Below are positions 6,878-11,143 of a DNA stretch of 11,182 nt, in pieces. The position numbers and the translations under genes were made by a program. How positions within the stretch are numbered: position 1 is the stretch's first letter; each line of letters begins with the position of its first letter. This DNA is from SZAS-79 sp038319115 (GTDB lineage: Bacteria; Pseudomonadota; Gammaproteobacteria; Burkholderiales; SG8-39): positions 1-11,182 of the forward strand of contig JBBQCV010000117.1 of assembly GCA_038319115.1 (NCBI GenBank). Reading direction: 5' to 3'. Under the pieces are notes generated by a model that saw only the letters and a program-made list of their open reading frames with translations, did no database searches and was not told where the DNA came from.

Positions 6878-7109
6878 CACGGTCAGGTTGGAGGGGGGGG
6901 GTTGGGGAGCCAAAAAGGTGCGAACCTGGGCAATCGGATCGTCTGGAATATGGTGATCTGTCCGATTCTCGCGGCGCAAGACCGCGCGCGCTCTGATCTA
7001 TAGACAGAAATAAGGACTCCCCGTAGCGTATGTATCCGTAGGCCCCTGTTACAAGTTGGCGGTTTAGCCGGAACGGGTGATAGCGGCTAAGGATGTATGC
7101 GGAATCACT
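6878..7109. other. Gene-free stretch between the Crp/Fnr gene and the IS relic
   Basis: I see no credible gene here. It starts with a G-rich tract (runs of 9 and 4 G at 6893-6907) just after the Crp/Fnr stop. It also contains two weak inverted repeats: AATCGGA/TCCGATT around 6931 and 6961, and TTAGCCG at 7064-7070 with CGGCTAA at 7084-7090. Base composition falls in this stretch towards that of the accessory part. The chromosome-to-array transition lies here or at the IS relic. Confidence 0.5.
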
Positions 7110-7219
7110 AGTGTCCGGACGTTGAGCGCCGGAATTGTTCTAACAGATTGAACTGAAATAGATAACTCATGGTTTTTCTTGGTCTCGATTTGAAACCCGC
7201 CACTGCCTCGATTTGCCAT

Positions 7220-7242
7220 CCTGCGATGAACTCAATCGCAGG
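7220..7242 (+). other. Hairpin upstream of the relic transposase start
   Basis: CCTGCGAT, a 7-base loop GAACTCA, and ATCGCAGG form a perfect 8-bp stem ending 8 bases before the transposase ATG. Hairpins near the inside end of insertion sequences are known to block ribosomes on read-through transcripts from outside the element; that role here is an inference from position. Confidence 0.55.
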
Positions 7243-7250
7243 GGATATCG

Positions 7251-7328
7251 ATGAACTTGGGCAAGCTGGTGTTCGCGCAGATCACGCAGCATTTTCCGTT
7301 GACGACGTTTCGTCGTTGTGTGGCACGC
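7251..7328 (+). pseudogene. IS4-family transposase, first 26 codons only
   Basis: The residues MNLGKLVFAQITQHFP followed by FRRCVAR match, from memory of the family, the conserved opening of IS4 transposases with the DUF4372 domain (where the next residues are normally YGG). Instead the frame runs into the reverse of attC sequence and becomes unrelated. The catalytic DDE domain is entirely absent, so the fragment is non-functional. It marks an insertion followed by a deletion, or recombination, at the distal end of the cassette array. Confidence 0.75.
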
Positions 7329-7330
7329 AG

Positions 7331-7353
7331 GGCCGCAGCACCTAAAGTTAGGC
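7331..7353 (-). repeat. Truncated attC (R''-L'' half only) of the last cassette
   Basis: GTTAGGC (7347-7353, + strand) is a perfect outer core, and the adjacent CCGCAGCACCTA matches the same arm of the attC at 7930-8016. The second arm and the other core are absent: IS4 relic sequence takes over at about 7330. The stop codon of the PIN-like gene lies inside the core. Without the other half the site cannot fold into a recombination substrate. Confidence 0.8.
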
Positions 7354-7668
7354 ACCGACTTTCCGCAACGATTTGGGCGGCAGATGATTCAGCGCCTTCA
7401 AAATTTCCGGAACCAGAGGTTCGATATCCCTCATCCGATTGCTCTTTGCCGAGACTATGAGAATGGCGATTGGCAGAGTGGCAAGATTCTGCTGAAACTC
7501 GATGTTTTGATCCGTGGTGAGAAACACGTCGAAGTTGGCGGCCGCAAGCATCAATAACTTCCCGTTCTTTACTCCCGCCCATCCACTCCTTGGAACGATC
7601 GTAGTTTCGTGTCCGACCAGACGTGACCTGAGACGGGCGGGGACGGGTTCATCAAGCAGGATGCGCAT
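7348..7668 (-). CDS. DUF5615 PIN-like toxin
   Basis: The 106-residue protein matches the DUF5615 PIN-like family: MRILLDEPVP with D6/E7, the segment GWAGVKNGKLLMLAA (29-43), and DVFLTTDQNIEFQQN (47-61) with D53. PIN-fold proteins are metal-dependent RNases with clustered acidic residues, and this compact family is usually regarded as a toxin paired with DUF433. The start overlaps the end of the DUF433 gene by 17 bases, indicating translational coupling. The TAA stop sits inside the R'' core of the following truncated attC, so the coding sequence extends to the edge of the recombination site. Actual RNase activity is inferred from the family. Confidence 0.8.
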   Translation of the reverse strand: MRILLDEPVPARLRSRLVGHETTIVPRSGWAGVKNGKLLMLAAANFDVFLTTDQNIEFQQNLATLPIAILIVSAKSNRMRDIEPLVPEILKALNHLPPKSLRKVGA

Positions 7669-7870
7669 CTGGCACGAGCGCGGCGCGCGCTTCTTCCAGT
7701 ACGGCTACTGCCTGGCCACGGCTGACGGAAGGAAAGTCATCAAGGAAGACTTCGAGGGCATCACCCGCTTCGAGGTGATCGAACAGCGTTTTGATCGGAA
7801 CCCTAGTACCAGCGAAGACAGGCGTCCCACTATGAACTTCTGGGTCGATAGTGATGAGTTGCTTATTCAT
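7652..7870 (-). CDS. DUF433 antitoxin
   Basis: The 72-residue protein begins MNKQLITIDPEVHSGTPVFAGTRVP, the hallmark of DUF433 proteins (a GxPxxxGTRVP motif at about 15-25), followed by a predicted helical segment (LFDHLEAGDALEVFLDDFP) typical of their small DNA-binding helix-turn-helix. In this family the protein is the antitoxin for DUF5615 PIN-like toxins and probably represses its own operon. GGAG lies 9 bases before the ATG at 7870. The in-frame start at 8074 is read-through of the preceding attC and was rejected. The cassette leaves 65 bases between its left end and the start, with TACACT as a possible -10 but no clear -35. Confidence 0.85.
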   Translation of the reverse strand: MNKQLITIDPEVHSGTPVFAGTRVPIKTLFDHLEAGDALEVFLDDFPSVSRGQAVAVLEEARAALVPDAHPA

Positions 7871-7929
7871 GGTCGGGCTCCAGATCGAGCGTGCAGCAGA
7901 AGTGTAGCGCGCACGAGGCTTATGTTGGT

Positions 7930-8016
7930 GCCCAACGTCTTGGTCTGCGGCGGGCCTGAGCAAACGTCCGCACTCGCGTGGTGCGGCTGGCCCGTCCGCA
8001 GCACCTATAGTTAAAC
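7930..8016 (-). repeat. attC site, 87 bp (DUF4160/DUF2442 cassette)
   Basis: On the + strand the site runs from GCCCAAC (7930-7936) to GTTAAAC (8010-8016), both fitting RYYYAAC/GTTRRRY. The inner arms CTGCGGCGGGCC and GGCCCGTCCGCAG are complementary except for one extra T, the kind of unpaired base that sets attC polarity. The arms are nearly the same as in the site at 10618-10708. Confidence 0.9.
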
Positions 8017-8250
8017 GGCAACTGCGACACGCTCGCGGAGAAACTCCGGCGCGAAGTCCGCGCCATTGGACCAAGTGAGCGTGTGGTAGGACAAGGTGAA
8101 AGTCTTGAATAACTCAACATCGTGAAGTGGGCCAAAAACCGGACCCATCAGCTCAGCCGAAAGATCAACCTCCCCGTTCGTACCGTCACTGAACCGAACC
8201 CAGATCACGTAGTCCCGCACATATCGGGCCTCGAGCACATGAAGGAACAT
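8011..8250 (-). CDS. DUF2442 protein (probable partner of DUF4160)
   Basis: The 79-residue protein has the DUF2442 pattern: a start MFLHVLEARYVRDYVIWVRFSDG, a middle DLSAELMGPVFGPL, and the end TLTWSNGADFAPEFL, corresponding to the family's W-x-N-G-x-D-x-x-P motif (about 59-69). Such proteins are small and mostly beta-stranded, and are commonly encoded next to DUF4160; the pair has been regarded as a possible toxin-antitoxin system, but the mechanism is not known to me. The ATG at 8250 has GGAG 7 bases upstream, better than the in-frame ATG at 8271; only 4 bases separate it from the DUF4160 stop. The TAA stop lies inside the attC core at 8010-8016. Confidence 0.8.
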   Translation of the reverse strand: MFLHVLEARYVRDYVIWVRFSDGTNGEVDLSAELMGPVFGPLHDVELFKTFTLSYHTLTWSNGADFAPEFLRERVAVAV

Positions 8251-8254
8251 TGCG

Positions 8255-8512
8255 TTACTCCAATGGGTCAATTGTATTCAGTGGTTGCTTGCTCTGGGCG
8301 AGTGACCAGTCCTCGGCAAGCTCCGTCTTGTGTAAAGAATACCACTCCATGATCAGATTCAACGCGCGGGTCGGAAACTTCCCGGTCACTGCGCCAGACT
8401 GGATATCCACGGTGATCTCGAACTCGGCATATTCGGCGTGAAAGTGCGGCGGCGCGTGATCTCGGTAGTACATGTAGATCACGATTCCAAGAAAGCGGCT
8501 GAGTTCTGGCAC
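8255..8512 (-). CDS. DUF4160 protein
   Basis: The 85-residue protein carries the DUF4160 signature MPELSRFLGIVIYMYYRDH followed by PPHFHAEY (21-28), then ITVDIQSGAVTGKFP and a W-containing helix (LNLIMEWYSLHKTELAEDW) ending near IDPL. The HxxPPHFH cluster is the family's most conserved part and could be a metal or nucleotide site; biochemical function is unknown. The start is a GTG only 20 bases inside the cassette, with no strong ribosome binding site and no room for a promoter, so transcription must come from an upstream cassette or the integron promoter. It is coupled to the DUF2442 gene. Confidence 0.8.
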   Translation of the reverse strand: MPELSRFLGIVIYMYYRDHAPPHFHAEYAEFEITVDIQSGAVTGKFPTRALNLIMEWYSLHKTELAEDWSLAQSKQPLNTIDPLE

Positions 8513-8526
8513 GGTCTATCTTTGCC

Positions 8527-8616
8527 GTTCAACGTTTCCGTTCAAAGGCGCGCGGCGCGCTATGCTGGCAAAAATGATGGCCGCTCCAGCGCGTCCTTTG
8601 CAACAGATTGTTATGC
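8527..8616 (-). repeat. attC site, 90 bp (HigBA cassette)
   Basis: Bounded by GTTCAAC (8527-8533) and GTTATGC (8610-8616). The inner arms CAAAGGCGCGC and GCGCGTCCTTTG pair with one extra base. The two outer cores do not pair well with each other, as expected when the right core comes from the HigBA cassette and the left from the next cassette. Confidence 0.85.
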
Positions 8617-8633
8617 CCCATGATTGCGTTCCG

Positions 8634-8948
8634 CTACTTGCCGGCTACTGCCAGAAGTGCTTTGGGATTGGTATGCGCAATTGCCAGGAGGGTCCGTGCG
8701 GCGCCGCTAGGTTGCTTGCGTCCTTGCTCCCAGCCTTGCAGTGTGCGCACCGACACACCAAGCAAGGTGGCGAACTGCGATTGGGACAACCCCGTACGTT
8801 CACGAGCCTCGGTGGCGGGTGACAAGACGACCTGAGTTTTTCCAGCTTTCATTTGCTGGACAGATTCAAGCAACTCGGCAGCGAGGTCGCGCTTGGCTTC
8901 ATAGGCGAGAAGCTTTGCGCCCGATAGCGGCTTAGTTTTCAATGACAC
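8634..8948 (-). CDS. higA: HigA-type antitoxin, XRE-family helix-turn-helix
   Basis: The 104-residue protein has an N-terminal helical part that probably wraps the toxin, and a Cro/C1-type helix-turn-helix at about 54-75 (GLSQSQFATLLGVSVRTLQGWE, then QGRKQP). It is the second gene of the pair, the order typical of higBA. The start is GTG with AAGGAA about 9 bases upstream, overlapping the end of higB by 17 bases. It is expected to neutralise the HigB RNase by direct binding and to repress the promoter at 9250-9278, whose palindrome is the obvious operator. The end of the gene is 18 bases from the attC core. Confidence 0.9.
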   Translation of the reverse strand: MSLKTKPLSGAKLLAYEAKRDLAAELLESVQQMKAGKTQVVLSPATEARERTGLSQSQFATLLGVSVRTLQGWEQGRKQPSGAARTLLAIAHTNPKALLAVAGK

Positions 8949-9243
8949 GACGAATTTCCTTTAGCTTAGGGCCAGTGATGTTGTCTGTTTTGGATTTTGC
9001 GTATATGAGCAAAAGTACAACTTCCTCTTCAATAGTGCGCGTGAAGTAAATGACGCGAACACCACCGGACTTGCCTTTACCAGCCCGCCGCCAACGGACC
9101 TTTCGAATTCCGCCAGACTTGGGCACCACGTCCCCGGCATTGGGAGACTCGGCGATGTATGCAGCAAACTCGCCTCGTTCCTCCTCGCTCCAATAATGCG
9201 GCCATTGTTTTTCGAAGAGAAAAGTTTCAATAACCGTGAACAT
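8932..9243 (-). CDS. higB: HigB/RelE-type toxin
   Basis: The 103-residue protein shows the RelE/HigB pattern: MFTVIETFLFEKQWPHYWSEEE, GDVVPKSGGIRKVRWRRAGKGKSGG (about 37-61, rich in basic residues that bind RNA) and VRVIYFTRT (62-70), then LLLIYAKSK (80-88). Members are ribosome-dependent mRNA endonucleases. The ATG at 9243 was preferred to the in-frame start at 9279 because the family begins at this point and because the promoter -10 box ends only 6 bases before it, giving a leaderless or nearly leaderless transcript. Gene order toxin then antitoxin, with overlap, matches higBA. Confidence 0.88.
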   Translation of the reverse strand: MFTVIETFLFEKQWPHYWSEEERGEFAAYIAESPNAGDVVPKSGGIRKVRWRRAGKGKSGGVRVIYFTRTIEEEVVLLLIYAKSKTDNITGPKLKEIRRVIEN

Positions 9244-9249
9244 TGGCGA

Positions 9250-9278
9250 ACTATACGCCCAGGGCGTATAACTGTCCA
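9250..9278 (-). promoter_or_regulatory. higBA promoter with embedded palindromic operator
   Basis: On the - strand, TGGACA (9278-9273), a 17-base spacer and TATAGT (9255-9250) form a good sigma70 promoter. A perfect inverted repeat TATACGCCC-A-GGGCGTATA (9252-9270, 9-bp arms, as read on +) fills the spacer and overlaps the -10 box, the right place for repression by HigA or the HigBA complex. Transcription should start at or next to the A of the higB ATG. Confidence 0.8.
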
Positions 9279-9295
9279 CTGCTGAGTGTCATGGG

Positions 9296-9355
9296 GCATA
9301 ACGCCAGAATTAAGCCGAGCCGCGAAGCGGCTTCGGCTTGAATGAATTGTTAGAC
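9296..9355 (-). repeat. attC site, 60 bp, aadA-like type
   Basis: Bounded by GCATAAC (9296-9302) and GTTAGAC (9349-9355). The arms AAGCCGAGCCGC and GCGGCTTCGGCTT around a GAA loop pair with one extra T. From memory, the arrangement (GTCTAACAATTCATTC then AAGCCG on the - strand) strongly resembles attC sites of aadA cassettes found in mobile integrons. No gene lies between this site and the degenerate half-site upstream of it. Confidence 0.93.
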
Positions 9356-9433
9356 CGCACTCATAGCAAGGGCGCGACGCACGAAGCGCGCAGCGCTGAG
9401 AAACAGACGTCGGTCAACAACCGGCGGTTATGT
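9356..9433 (-). repeat. Degenerate attC remnant, no gene between it and the next attC
   Basis: GTTATGT (9427-9433) is the R'' core of the ParE cassette, proven by its 12-base complementarity with that cassette's left end at 9959-9970. The following bases (CGCCGG arm, a GCGC-rich hairpin around 9371-9395) look like attC inner sequence, but no proper second core is found before the complete aadA-like site begins at 9355. The likely history is a deletion that removed the second half of this attC together with the gene of the next cassette, leaving its attC. Confidence 0.65.
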
Positions 9434-9438
9434 GCCAT

Positions 9439-9732
9439 TTAGAGTTGATACCTCGTGATATCGAGCGATCCGTGGAAGACGCCGAGAACATCAATGTCGC
9501 CGTCGTCCCTGACGAGGTAAGCAATTCGGTACTGCTCATACAACAGGACTCGAACATTTCGAGCGGAGGCCGAATAGCGTGGACCAATTTCTGGAAAACT
9601 GGCGAGGACTTGGGCCCGCTCGTAGATGCCCTGAACGGTTCGGGAAGCGGCAGCAGGACTATCGGCGGCGATGAATTCGAAAATGTCTTCGAGCCAGCGT
9701 TCGGCCTCTTGGGTCCAAGCTATTTTTGCCAT
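9439..9732 (-). CDS. ParE/RelE-superfamily toxin
   Basis: The 97-residue protein has the ParE pattern: IAWTQEAERWLEDIFEFIA with a long paired-helix N-terminus (about 4-45), LASFPEIGPRY (43-53), VRVLLYEQYRIAYLVR (60-75) and a last strand DIDVLGVFHGSLDI (79-92). ParE proteins poison DNA gyrase, while RelE relatives cut mRNA; the R-x-L ... YRI.Y form here is closer to ParE, though target assignment needs testing. It overlaps the antitoxin gene by 13 bases and has no ribosome binding site of its own, so translation is coupled. The stop is 6 bases from the attC core. Confidence 0.85.
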   Translation of the reverse strand: MAKIAWTQEAERWLEDIFEFIAADSPAAASRTVQGIYERAQVLASFPEIGPRYSASARNVRVLLYEQYRIAYLVRDDGDIDVLGVFHGSLDITRYQL

Positions 9733-9905
9733 GTGCGAATACGGTGCCCCATCTCCTCGTTTGAGATGGTGCGCTTCGCGTCCGAATCCGACAGCCCACG
9801 CTCGACCATCACGTGAAAGGCAAGCTCGCGCACGATTTCTTCGCGCGAACTGTCGTCAGGCTGTCCCTGGATTAAGCGGGTGAGTTCTTCCTTGACTGTG
9901 GACAT
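9720..9905 (-). CDS. Antitoxin of the ParE cassette, 61 aa
   Basis: A short acidic-rich protein (SREEIVRELAFHVMVERGLSD in the middle, ISNEEMGHRIRTW near the end) lying directly before the ParE-like toxin with a 13-base overlap, which is the usual antitoxin-first order. I do not see a clear ribbon-helix-helix or helix-turn-helix motif. The C-terminal half probably binds and covers the toxin. GGAGG lies 8 bases before the ATG, much stronger than the toxin's signal, consistent with antitoxin excess. The leader inside the cassette is 64 bases long and probably holds the promoter, though I find no convincing -35/-10 pair. Confidence 0.8.
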   Translation of the reverse strand: MSTVKEELTRLIQGQPDDSSREEIVRELAFHVMVERGLSDSDAKRTISNEEMGHRIRTWQK

Positions 9906-9963
9906 GGTTTAAGCCTCCGAACTGCCCCTATCTTGCCATAGCCTGGCACCGGCGACGCATGGC

Positions 9964-10050
9964 ACATAACGTAGAGGTGACCGGCGCTGCGCGGTTTCAT
10001 CGCGCAGCGTCCAGTGACCGAAGGGAACGGGGTCGACCGCCGGGTTGGGC
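9964..10050 (-). repeat. attC site, 87 bp (possible-HEPN cassette)
   Basis: Bounded by ACATAAC (9964-9970; its complement GTTATGT differs from GTTRRRY at one base, a common variant) and GTTGGGC (10044-10050, perfect). Inside, CCGGCG/CGCCGG arms flank a CGCTGCGCG ... CGCGCAGCG hairpin. Confidence 0.82.
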
Positions 10051-10056
10051 GTCTTG

Positions 10057-10605
10057 TTATCCAAACCGCAGAGACACCAGCATTGTTCCATCGGGCCTTA
10101 CATCCCAGTACTTTTCTTGTTTCGGAGATATCTTTCCGTTCTCACAGGTGTGCTCAAAAATCTCTTTCTCGATGATGCCAATGTCTTCGATGTTTCGCTT
10201 GGCGATCTCTTGAACTGGCACCTTCGATATTGAAGGGTTGAGATGATGGAAGTCGTTTCTGAAACTCTTCAGGACGCGGCGCATTGCATCAGCACACGCC
10301 ACAGAAACTATGTTTTGTGAAGCGAAGGTATCGACAAGAACGTATAGGTCTTGATTCGGCGGAATGACGTTTCGCTCAGCGATGAACCGCGCCAGCCCTT
10401 CATTGAGGGCTTGAGTCGCCATTGCCGTTCCCATGAAGTAGCCATCGCGGTACAGATAGACGCACTCGGTAGAAGCCCACGTAAAGTGGTGGTGCGGAAT
10501 GATGATTTGTGGCCGAACCTCTAGCGCTCGCTGAACCCTTTCCTCAAAGGTGGATTCGAAGCGAGATTTCAGGTGGCCTCGTATCGTGGCTTCGTCAGAG
10601 TTCAT
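10057..10605 (-). CDS. Cassette protein of unknown function, possible HEPN-like
   Basis: I do not recognise the family of this 182-residue protein. The middle looks all-helical: ECVYLYRDGYFMGTAMATQALNEG (about 47-70) has the pattern of a helix following a tyrosine-rich turn seen in HEPN proteins. Further on, FRNDFHHLNP (115-124) contains R116-x4-H121, which fits the Rx4-6H catalytic motif of HEPN RNases (an R-N-polar start is common there). HEPN proteins are frequent toxins and anti-phage effectors, but the match is by motif only. No partner gene such as an MNT nucleotidyltransferase is present in the cassette. ATG 10605 was chosen because the frame upstream of it is only attC sequence; it lies 18 bases inside the cassette and has no clear ribosome binding site. 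Confidence 0.7.
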   Translation of the reverse strand: MNSDEATIRGHLKSRFESTFEERVQRALEVRPQIIIPHHHFTWASTECVYLYRDGYFMGTAMATQALNEGLARFIAERNVIPPNQDLYVLVDTFASQNIVSVACADAMRRVLKSFRNDFHHLNPSISKVPVQEIAKRNIEDIGIIEKEIFEHTCENGKISPKQEKYWDVRPDGTMLVSLRFG

Positions 10606-10617
10606 GGTTCTTGAGAC

Positions 10618-10708
10618 GCCCAACGTCGTGCTCTGCGGCGGGCCCGCCGCATTGACAGTTGCGTTGGCGCTGCGCTCGCGGCCCGTCCGCAGCAGCAAAT
10701 AGTTAGGT
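10618..10708 (-). repeat. attC site, 91 bp (membrane-protein cassette)
   Basis: Bounded by GCCCAAC (10618-10624) and GTTAGGT (10702-10708), both perfect. The arms CTGCGGCGGGCC and GGCCCGTCCGCAG pair with one extra T and are the same as those of the attC at 7930-8016 and, as far as preserved, at 7331-7353, forming one attC subfamily within this array. Confidence 0.92.
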
Positions 10709-11076
10709 TACGCATGCGATGCTTTGCCTACGGGAAGAGTAAGCGGCAAGAGCAGCAATTCGAATACGAGATATGAAAGTCCAAGCACGCCAGCGGAAAA
10801 AGCCACACCAAACTCCCACTGTGCGCACCCACCGCCTGACCTACACGTGAGGCCAGAATACAGTTCGAAGACGGCACCACCGAGTGCGGCTACAACGACG
10901 ACCGCAGAAACGCCCCCTATGCCAACAATCACCTTGGCCCAGGGCGCGAGGCGCACGAAGCGAAGCTTGAGGTCGCCGTTGACCAATTGAATGGCCCTGA
11001 TTGCTATTCCGATGGGGGCTACGCAACCCACCGCGGGCCCGATATACATTAGGAGATACCACAGTATGGCGTCCAC
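10708..11076 (-). CDS. Cassette-encoded membrane protein, 122 aa
   Basis: Strong hydrophobic segments lie at about residues 4-30, 48-73 and 88-114, separated by a basic loop (LKLRFVRLAPWAK) and an extra-helical loop with two cysteines (TCRSGGGCAQ). This suggests a three- or four-helix inner-membrane protein. I do not recognise the family. Small membrane proteins of unknown role are common in cassette arrays. The start is a GTG 15 bases inside the cassette, without a visible ribosome binding site; an ATG at 11049 is a shorter alternative. The stop TAA abuts and shares one base with the attC core. Expression would need a promoter outside the cassette. Confidence 0.7.
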   Translation of the reverse strand: MDAILWYLLMYIGPAVGCVAPIGIAIRAIQLVNGDLKLRFVRLAPWAKVIVGIGGVSAVVVVAALGGAVFELYSGLTCRSGGGCAQWEFGVAFSAGVLGLSYLVFELLLLPLTLPVGKASHA

Positions 11077-11085
11077 GGTTGCGTA

Positions 11086-11143
11086 ACCTAACGTCCCGGT
11101 TAAGCGGCGCGCTTTTGCGTCCGCTTTGAACCGGCGGTTAGAG
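11086..11143 (-). repeat. attC site, 58 bp
   Basis: Bounded by ACCTAAC (11086-11092, perfect) and GTTAGAG (11137-11143, last base off consensus). The arms CCGGTTAAGCGG and CCGCTTTGAACCGG pair with two unpaired bases, around a short loop. It belongs to the cassette that enters at the right edge. Confidence 0.82.

Larger units (their letters stand above)
7110..7330 (+). mobile_element. Relic of an IS4-family element (5' end only)
   Basis: A transposase N-terminus at 7251-7328 is recognisable as the first residues of the IS4-family proteins that carry a DUF4372 domain. Homology ends abruptly at about 7328, where attC sequence starts at about 7331. Upstream of the start codon is a leader of about 140 bases without genes, with a perfect hairpin at 7220-7242. 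The outer end of the element is uncertain: TAGTGTCCGGAC at 7109-7120 is a candidate terminal repeat, but no partner is left in the window to prove it. The rest of the element is missing. Confidence 0.65.

Noticed and set aside
6086..6979. 297-residue open frame on - over the Crp/Fnr gene
   Set aside because: Shadow of the regulator; no motif.
7064..7127. A further attC around TTAGCCG/CGGCTAA with GTTGAGC at 7121
   Set aside because: No matching RYYYAAC core at a suitable distance, and the arm-to-core spacing (30 bases) is wrong; GTTGAGC may belong to the IS end.
7167..7355. 62-residue open frame on - across the broken attC and IS relic
   Set aside because: Composed of attC and antisense IS sequence; no start signal or motif.
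7871..8074. N-terminal extension of DUF433 to 8074
   Set aside because: Also translates attC sequence and part of the DUF2442 gene; the family starts at the ATG at 7870.
8251..8271. Upstream start for DUF2442 at 8271
   Set aside because: The ATG at 8250 has GGAG at the right distance and matches the usual N-terminus; the longer form overlaps the DUF4160 stop.
10606..10698. N-terminal extension of the possible-HEPN protein to 10698
   Set aside because: The extra residues are a translation of the attC site, which precedes the cassette and changes when the cassette moves.
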